In this document: positions 58,416 through 64,000 of the stretch, in pieces
How the letters are laid out: the number at the start of each line of letters is the position of its first letter
Numbering within the stretch: position 1 is the first letter of the stretch
Assembly: GCA_016183235.1 (NCBI GenBank)
Contig: JACPFA010000033.1
Span: 89,673 to 153,672, forward strand
Direction: 5' to 3'
DNA from: Deltaproteobacteria bacterium
GTDB taxonomy: Bacteria; UBA10199; DSSB01; JACPFA01
DNA: 64,000 nucleotides
Program-made: the position numbers and the translations under genes
The notes under the pieces: generated by a model
Database searches by the model: none
What the model was told of the DNA's origin: nothing
Seen by the model: the letters and a program-made list of their open reading frames with translations, nothing else

Positions 58416-60603
58416 CTTTAAGATCGCGGCGCATCAGGTATAGCAATCCCACCCACAGCGCAATCAAGCCTTTAAAAACCCACGGGCTAGCCCCGGCTTC
58501 AAAGTTAGGTTGCAGGCTACACCCACCGCTACTATTTTCTTCGAGAGGAAGATTGATCACGGGCGTAACGCATTGACCGCCTTGCAATACCTGCCCATCG
58601 GGGCACGACGTCACTGGGGTAGGAGTTGGCTTGGTCGTAGGGGTAGGCGTTGAGGTTGGTGTTGGTGTTGCGACAGAAGTAGGAGTTGGCGTTGGTGTTA
58701 CAACCGGCTCGCAAACATCGCCCGTCCCATCGCTATCGCTATCGGTTTGATCGGGATTGGCTAAGCTTGGGCAATTATCTTTTGCATCTTCGACACCATC
58801 ACTATCGTTATCTTTAATGGTATCATCGCTGTCACACAAATCGCCTTCACTATCGTGGTCTACATCGGCTTGATCGGCGTTAGCCACGTTAGGGCAATTA
58901 TCGACCGCGTCCTTCACCCCGTCATCATCTTGATCGTCATCGACTAATACATTGCCATCATCAGGGTCACAAACCGCCCCGGCGCCATCACCATCGGCAT
59001 CTTCTTGAAAGGGATTACCAACGAGCGGGCAATTATCTTCACCATCGTTAACCCCATCGTTATCGTCATCGGCATCACAGGCATCACCAGCCTTGTCGCC
59101 ATCAGTATCGAGCTGATCGGCATTGGCAACGCTGGGGCAATTATCGAGAGTCGTAATCGTACCATCACCATCTTCATCCATGGCCTTTAAAAAGTCGGGA
59201 TTAGCAAGAACTTTTAAAAGTTCGAGCCAAGCCGGAGTTATTACCAAAAGAATAGTAGGCTTCTCAGGCTTTTTATAGGCCAACGAATAAACCGACGAAC
59301 CCTTGCTAGGATCGGTCAACATGAAGGTAAAATAAGTCTCTTGAGAAATAACCGATTTGCCCAAGGCTTTTTTAATTTCATCGGCTAAAATATTGACCGA
59401 ATACACCCCATCACTTTTTTGCATATTGGGTACTAATATTACCGTCTTGACTAAATACCGAGCCTGCGTGGGTTGGCCATCGGTCATATCCTTAGATTCA
59501 GCAATATAAACGTGAAGCTCATAACTTGTATCGGGCTGAATTAAATGCACATCAACAGAACCTGACAAATTATCTTGCCCATCATTAGTTAATTCCACAA
59601 CGGTGGGGGCTTTGATATCATCATTGATATAACCCGCAAATAGAATACCCATGCCCCCTGCCCCGGCTTTATTGTCATAGGCAATGAGTTCTTTTAAATT
59701 AATCTTTGATTGATTACCACTAATGTAAACCCCTGCTTCTTTGTTAGAAAAACTTTGGGTAGAAAAAATATTATTTTGGCTTGATTCAATATAAATACCC
59801 TTCTGGCTGTTGGCTGCAAAGACGGGCAATTGAATTTTATTGGTCCCTGAATTGCTATTAATAACCGAAGGCTGAATGGTAGCGCCATTGCCACTAAGGG
59901 AAATCCCATTGCTTGAGTTCAAAAGGCTTTGTATCCCCTTAAGAAAAGCAAAATTACCGGAAATTTTGAACCCATCTAGTTCATTATGAATCGCAAGCAT
60001 TCTCTCTAAAATATTATTGTGGCCCGCAATGCACCAACCATGGCCCGGATAATTAACTACGCTGATCGACCCTTGAAACTCGATATTGTCGCCCGAGTAA
60101 TATTGAGTAAGAAATGGCTGCATATTCGCCGAATAGTCGGGTAAATATTCATGGGAATTCCCAGTATAAATCCCGCAATCCCCTTTCACATCGCTATCAC
60201 CAAAAGCCACCATTTCAGAACCATCGATAGTTACATTCTCGCCCGGAAGAGTTTTGATGATGAGCTTTTCACCTTTAGCGATGGTAATGCCATAAAGGGG
60301 AGATTTTAATTGAATCGTGCCTGGTTTACTAAAGATTAGCCTTCTAACCTTAACCCCATCTTTACTTAAATTGTCATCGACGCATAAATTTTCTAAAGCG
60401 ATTATTTTTTGCCCACCCGTCGCAACTGTGGTTCCCAACAAATAAATATAATCGCGAAATGTTGTAGATGCATTAGTTTGAACGCTGGGATTATTACCAG
60501 GGTTATCCAACAAAGTTGGATCAACACTGCACGTCTCAGCAAAAGCCATATTATAAGGTAGTAAGGCAAAAAGACTAATGAACAGAAATAATTTAAATTG
60601 CAT
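58393..60603 (-). CDS. surface protein: beta-helix, thrombospondin type 3 repeats, sorting-like C-terminus
   Basis: The ATG at 60603 follows AGGGGGG and gives 736 residues. The order is a signal peptide (ending AFAE), a right-handed beta-helix to about 300 (GISLSGNGATIQPSVINSNSG, GIYIESSQNNIF), then a beta-rich domain. About five calcium-binding TSP3 repeats follow (DNCPSVANADQLDTDGDKAGD and similar), then a Thr-Pro linker (TPTPTPT). The tail is a Cys-containing GGCSLQP, a hydrophobic helix and RRDLKAKN. That tail resembles MYXO-CTERM-like sorting signals. It is probably a cell-surface or matrix protein. Confidence 0.85.
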   Translation of the reverse strand: MQFKLFLFISLFALLPYNMAFAETCSVDPTLLDNPGNNPSVQTNASTTFRDYIYLLGTTVATGGQKIIALENLCVDDNLSKDGVKVRRLIFSKPGTIQLKSPLYGITIAKGEKLIIKTLPGENVTIDGSEMVAFGDSDVKGDCGIYTGNSHEYLPDYSANMQPFLTQYYSGDNIEFQGSISVVNYPGHGWCIAGHNNILERMLAIHNELDGFKISGNFAFLKGIQSLLNSSNGISLSGNGATIQPSVINSNSGTNKIQLPVFAANSQKGIYIESSQNNIFSTQSFSNKEAGVYISGNQSKINLKELIAYDNKAGAGGMGILFAGYINDDIKAPTVVELTNDGQDNLSGSVDVHLIQPDTSYELHVYIAESKDMTDGQPTQARYLVKTVILVPNMQKSDGVYSVNILADEIKKALGKSVISQETYFTFMLTDPSKGSSVYSLAYKKPEKPTILLVITPAWLELLKVLANPDFLKAMDEDGDGTITTLDNCPSVANADQLDTDGDKAGDACDADDDNDGVNDGEDNCPLVGNPFQEDADGDGAGAVCDPDDGNVLVDDDQDDDGVKDAVDNCPNVANADQADVDHDSEGDLCDSDDTIKDNDSDGVEDAKDNCPSLANPDQTDSDSDGTGDVCEPVVTPTPTPTSVATPTPTSTPTPTTKPTPTPVTSCPDGQVLQGGQCVTPVINLPLEENSSGGCSLQPNFEAGASPWVFKGLIALWVGLLYLMRRDLKAKNLRKI

Positions 60604-60746
60604 GGTTCCCCCCTGACTTATATTGGAACTATTCAAGTTATCGCCTTAAACGCTAAGAAGTTGCGTAATTGGCCTAAAAATTGAACCAAATACTCATTTT
60701 ATGTCGTTGATAGCAACTCTTGAGCAAGTTGTACGATAACTCTTTC

Positions 60747-60832
60747 TGTCATTGCGAGCCCAACGGGCGTGGCAATCTCACCGGTTAAACCGAGGAGATT
60801 GCTTCACCCCTAAAGGGGTTCGCAATGACAGA
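60747..60832. repeat. TGTCATTGCGAG-type palindrome
   Basis: It is nearly identical over its left half to 20369-20428, closing with GGTTCGCAATGACA. It lies 27 bases before the ATG of the next gene and may have displaced its original upstream region. Confidence 0.87.
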
Positions 60833-60859
60833 GCAAACTAATGTCCGGGGGGACCCAAA

Positions 60860-63742
60860 ATGGGTATATACTACGTCGTTCGTAGCAACGATAATTCTGC
60901 TACAATCTGTGATAATCCTGAAGAAAAATCCACACGATGCGGTGGAGAAACCATTCAACATACCGCAGTTGATAGTGACGGTGACGGCCGATTAGAAAGT
61001 TTGAACATTACCATCGGTACCAAAGTTGGCGATTATAGTGGTGATGCACTTTCTAAATTTGGTAGTAATGAAGATATTTTTGTTCTTGCCGATCAAACCA
61101 CGGGGCAACTTACTCTTAAAACCCTTGGCGAAATAAAATCGATCTTCCGCGGCCAAGGCAAACCTTTGAAATGGTCATTGGAAGCGCGCGGTGGGGTATT
61201 TTTATCTTTACAAGGCGAAGCCACTGCACCGGCTGCTGACGTACCAACGGCTTCTACCTCTTCTAGTCCTACGACCGAAGATTGTAATAAATATACAACC
61301 GTCAAAGAAATTCGCCAGTGTATCGAGAATAATAACAAAGGTGGCTCTACACCCCCAACGGTTAAACTCGATGCTAACGGCAACAACGATTCAGCCACTC
61401 AATTGCCTCCTGGTAGCTTGTTGTTGGCCGGATCGATCTTATTGAACGACGCGAACACTCATGGCTTGAGATTCTTATTAGACTTACACTTTGCCGATGC
61501 AGGCCTTGCAGGAGTAACAGGGTTAATAGGTTATGGGCTTAATATAGGAAATGAAACTCACCGATTTGTTGCTGAAGCCTTATTAGGTGGTGGGAGTTAC
61601 CAAGACGGTGGTGTTTTTGCGTGGCAGGGTTCTGCAGCATATGAATTTAAACCCTGGGATCACGTTGGGTTTCGTTTTGGCGCTGGGCTAGCGGGCAATC
61701 ATGGCCCAGATTCTAATCGATTTGGTTTATTGCTTGATGGTGGCATTGTTGTCCATTTGGAAAAGCCAAGCAAAGATTATGACCCCACCGAAGATATCGA
61801 AGATTTAAATGCAAGACGAAGAGAACTAATTACAGCATACGAAGGGCAAGCGACGCGTTTTGGCGAGGAGCTAGCGGCCCTTACTTCGGCCATAAGTACT
61901 GCTTCGACAGAACCAGAAATAGATACATTAGAAAAACAAGGCACAGCGCTTATTGATGAGTTGCAAAAAGTTGAAACTAAAATACGTGCCCTAGAACGAC
62001 ATTTGAATCAAACTGTAACAGCACTTACTGATTATGGGGTTTTGAGATCTAATCTACAACAAGCTGTTGTCACTGGAAAAGCTAGGATTAGAGCAGCAAC
62101 CCCTGTTGCCCCCACACCTGGGACGGATCCAGAAGCAACGGCGATCGCTCGTGTGAGACAAGAGGCCAATACTGCCCTTGCACGACTTAAACAGGCGGTT
62201 AGTACTCAGCTGAGTTTAATAAACACTGCTGCTATCGGGCATGCCAGCAAAACCGACCTCAGTTCGGCTATTGATGATTTAAACGCAGCAATAAGGACGA
62301 TTGAAGAAAGTGCCTATTCTAAAACCCTTGTGGAGCTGAACAAAAATCATGGCAATGATTCACACTATGAACTGGCACCTATCATGGCTGAGGCCAGTGC
62401 CCAAATGAAGTTGTTAACGGACAAGCTAATAGAAGCCCAAACCAAGCTTGCTAGCCTACTCGATGAACCACAACCTACTCAACCTACTCAACCTACTCAG
62501 CCAACCCAACCCACTCCATCAGAAACACCTGAAGCACAAGCCGATGGGCTCGCAAAAAGTTTGAGTGCTGCTTTGCAAGGTGGAACAGCACGTTACAAAG
62601 GTACCGACAAAAAAGAGCCTAGTGCCTTAGCTACATTCATCGAAGGACTTACAGAACAAATTCAAAAGTTAGAAGCACCACCCAATGGCGATGCTGTAAA
62701 ATTAAACGCACTCGCCGATACTAACCCTAAGAATAATGCTATCAAGAAATCAGCCGGCCAAGGAAAAGCATCACTCGCCAACCTTAAAAAATTATTAGCA
62801 GCGGCTAAAAAGGTATTTGCTGGATTAGAAAAGAAAGCCCTAGCTACAGCAACAGCTCACGTTAAAACTTTAAAATCCCGAATTGATTTTTATCGTCGCT
62901 TATCTTTGCAAATAGGGACTGATGTTAACCGACTACCCACGATCATTGGAATGTTAACCATCGGAATTCCAAATTTAGAACGTAACGGTGGGAGAATCGA
63001 TGAATTAAGGCAATTAGCCGCAAAATTCCAAGGTAGTGCTGCATTAAAAACACAGCTAAAAACTGCAAAAGGCTATTTAACAGAATTTAAACAAATTCTC
63101 AAAGCATCTGAGGATAAGGTACCAAACACTAGCCGAGATACAGTCCAAAAGATGACTGCCATGAGAGCTGAATTAGCAAAAGCAGTGGGAACAGCACCTT
63201 TAGCTAATATTATTTATCCCGACTTTAACATTACAATTCCCGTTATAACCCCAGCAGGAAGGATACATCGCTCTGAAACACGCACCGGATACCCAAGCTT
63301 TTTGGATTATGCAAAATATCAAGATAACGTCATTCAGTTCTGGACCCATCTCAATGACACCAGGCACATACCTGCCGGTCAATTGAAGGGGAAAGCCGAG
63401 GCTATTTTAAAACTCATTCAAGAGAAAATCCCCGATGCTAAATGGGTATTGTTTATTGTTCATAAAAAGACTGCCGCACAGGATCCGTCCCAAGAACTAA
63501 CCGATTGTAAACGATTTGCAACAAGTTTGGAGGCTGCCTTAAGTACCCATCCAAGTATTCCCAGCAAGGTCATCCCCGTTGGAATAAGGGGATTGCTCAG
63601 GTTTGCACCCTCAAATACAGGAGGAAATGCGGGATATGTTGAAGCAGTACAAATTGTCATCATCCGCGGTGACCGTGCCGACGACCTAGCTACTACTTTG
63701 AGTGAAGAAGCCACAACCAATCGCGCCAAACCCTTAGAATAA
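60860..63742 (+). CDS. OmpA-like protein with coiled coils, N-terminus possibly truncated
   Basis: The 960-residue protein begins without a signal peptide (MGIYYVVRSNDNSATICDNP) after GGGGGGA. It then has a DSDGDGRLESL motif, a region predicted as a small beta-barrel (about 140-300: FLLDLHFADAG, VAEALLGGGSYQ, FRFGAGLAG), long coiled coils (310-530 and 560-740) and a (PTQ)n linker near 535. A C-terminal domain resembles a diverged OmpA peptidoglycan-binding fold (EAILKLIQEKIPDAKWVLFI...YVEAVQIVIIRGD). A repeat lies just upstream. The missing signal peptide suggests loss of the true start. Confidence 0.6.
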   Translation: MGIYYVVRSNDNSATICDNPEEKSTRCGGETIQHTAVDSDGDGRLESLNITIGTKVGDYSGDALSKFGSNEDIFVLADQTTGQLTLKTLGEIKSIFRGQGKPLKWSLEARGGVFLSLQGEATAPAADVPTASTSSSPTTEDCNKYTTVKEIRQCIENNNKGGSTPPTVKLDANGNNDSATQLPPGSLLLAGSILLNDANTHGLRFLLDLHFADAGLAGVTGLIGYGLNIGNETHRFVAEALLGGGSYQDGGVFAWQGSAAYEFKPWDHVGFRFGAGLAGNHGPDSNRFGLLLDGGIVVHLEKPSKDYDPTEDIEDLNARRRELITAYEGQATRFGEELAALTSAISTASTEPEIDTLEKQGTALIDELQKVETKIRALERHLNQTVTALTDYGVLRSNLQQAVVTGKARIRAATPVAPTPGTDPEATAIARVRQEANTALARLKQAVSTQLSLINTAAIGHASKTDLSSAIDDLNAAIRTIEESAYSKTLVELNKNHGNDSHYELAPIMAEASAQMKLLTDKLIEAQTKLASLLDEPQPTQPTQPTQPTQPTPSETPEAQADGLAKSLSAALQGGTARYKGTDKKEPSALATFIEGLTEQIQKLEAPPNGDAVKLNALADTNPKNNAIKKSAGQGKASLANLKKLLAAAKKVFAGLEKKALATATAHVKTLKSRIDFYRRLSLQIGTDVNRLPTIIGMLTIGIPNLERNGGRIDELRQLAAKFQGSAALKTQLKTAKGYLTEFKQILKASEDKVPNTSRDTVQKMTAMRAELAKAVGTAPLANIIYPDFNITIPVITPAGRIHRSETRTGYPSFLDYAKYQDNVIQFWTHLNDTRHIPAGQLKGKAEAILKLIQEKIPDAKWVLFIVHKKTAAQDPSQELTDCKRFATSLEAALSTHPSIPSKVIPVGIRGLLRFAPSNTGGNAGYVEAVQIVIIRGDRADDLATTLSEEATTNRAKPLE

Positions 63743-64000
63743 TACAGGCCGAGGGGTCACCCATTAGCCCCTGGGGTCAAGAGAAAAAAGTTTTCCCTTA
63801 GGATTTTTTCATCAATCCTTTTGAAGTAATCATCTGATAAGATGAGTTTTCTTTTAAACCTGCGCCCTTGAATTCAAATGTTAGAAATCAGACTCAAGGT
63901 CTGTTTCAGTCACCTATCAGGTTCTACCCACCTTACGGTGGGCCATCCGCATTGATGCGGCCCAGAAAGCGTTCGGTTCCATCATCACGTCCATTCAAAT
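63743..64000. other. unassigned end of the window
   Basis: I find no supported gene. The stretch has hairpins (CCCACCTTACGGTGGG, CCGCATTGATGCGG, CAGACTCAAGGTCTG) and a short leftward open frame at the edge (MDVMMEPNAFWAASMRM) that is too short to judge. It could be the end of a structured RNA or a gene continuing beyond the window. Confidence 0.3.

Noticed and set aside
62469..62516. Tandem CCTACTCAA units as a possible CRISPR or regulatory array
   Set aside because: They encode an in-frame Pro-Thr-Gln linker of the OmpA-like protein and have no spacers.

Overview
The window looks like a chromosomal segment of a moderately AT-rich, Gram-negative, deltaproteobacteria-like organism. The reasons are RND/TolC export, a heptose phosphatase for LPS, class II NrdJ, a deoxynucleoside kinase-panB-panC cluster, rplU-rpmA-obgE-proB, an RNase P RNA, OmpA-like and thrombospondin-type-3 surface proteins, and several sigma-54 promoters. 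I cannot name the species; an uncultured delta-like lineage is only a guess.

Region by region. 0-20 kb is mostly housekeeping: bioB (partial), gmhB, tsaD, rsmA, a dNK-panB-panC-amidohydrolase operon in which the amidohydrolase has lost metal ligands, HU, a TolC-RND pair without an adaptor, a sigma/anti-sigma pair, a PanAT-type toxin-antitoxin pair, a P-loop kinase/dCMP deaminase fusion, a zinc-ribbon protein and RNase HI. 20-26 kb holds rnpB and an intein-bearing nrdJ under two NrdR boxes. 28.8-48.7 kb is the unusual part. Two giant genes (2,479 and about 2,608 codons) converge on an island of three AAA ATPases plus a truncated fourth. Broken copies of giant-gene ends lie inside this island. 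49-51.2 kb is a row of three toxin-antitoxin pairs. 51.3-56.8 kb has a 600-residue methyltransferase, a TPR protein, proB, obgE, rpmA and rplU on the minus strand. 57-63.7 kb encodes a sigma-54-driven broken ORF, a small membrane protein, a beta-helix/TSP3 protein with a sorting-like tail, and an OmpA-like coiled-coil protein.

The most interesting signal is a small regulon. Both giant genes and the large methyltransferase have GG-N10-GC sigma-54 promoters whose predicted transcription starts lie only 3-6 bases before the ATG. The two giant genes also share a 12-base near-palindrome (GGTGCCTAYACC) centred exactly 89 bases upstream of the -24 GG. Giant protein 1 combines an HExxH zincin-like segment, a long helical-repeat region and a UbiB/ABC1-like kinase domain. 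Giant protein 2 combines a ParB-like GHHR motif, HTH domains and a C-terminal His/Cys pair that resembles toxin autoprocessing peptidases. I infer a co-regulated system of giant multidomain effectors that recombine; its function is unknown.

A second theme is palindromic repeats. Short GTCAT...ATGAC-type palindromes sit in many gaps and supply the last codons of obgE and the first codons of a TPR protein. Long (100-275 base) hairpins flank rsmA, rnhA and rnpB, expand helix P3 of rnpB, and separate toxin-antitoxin modules.
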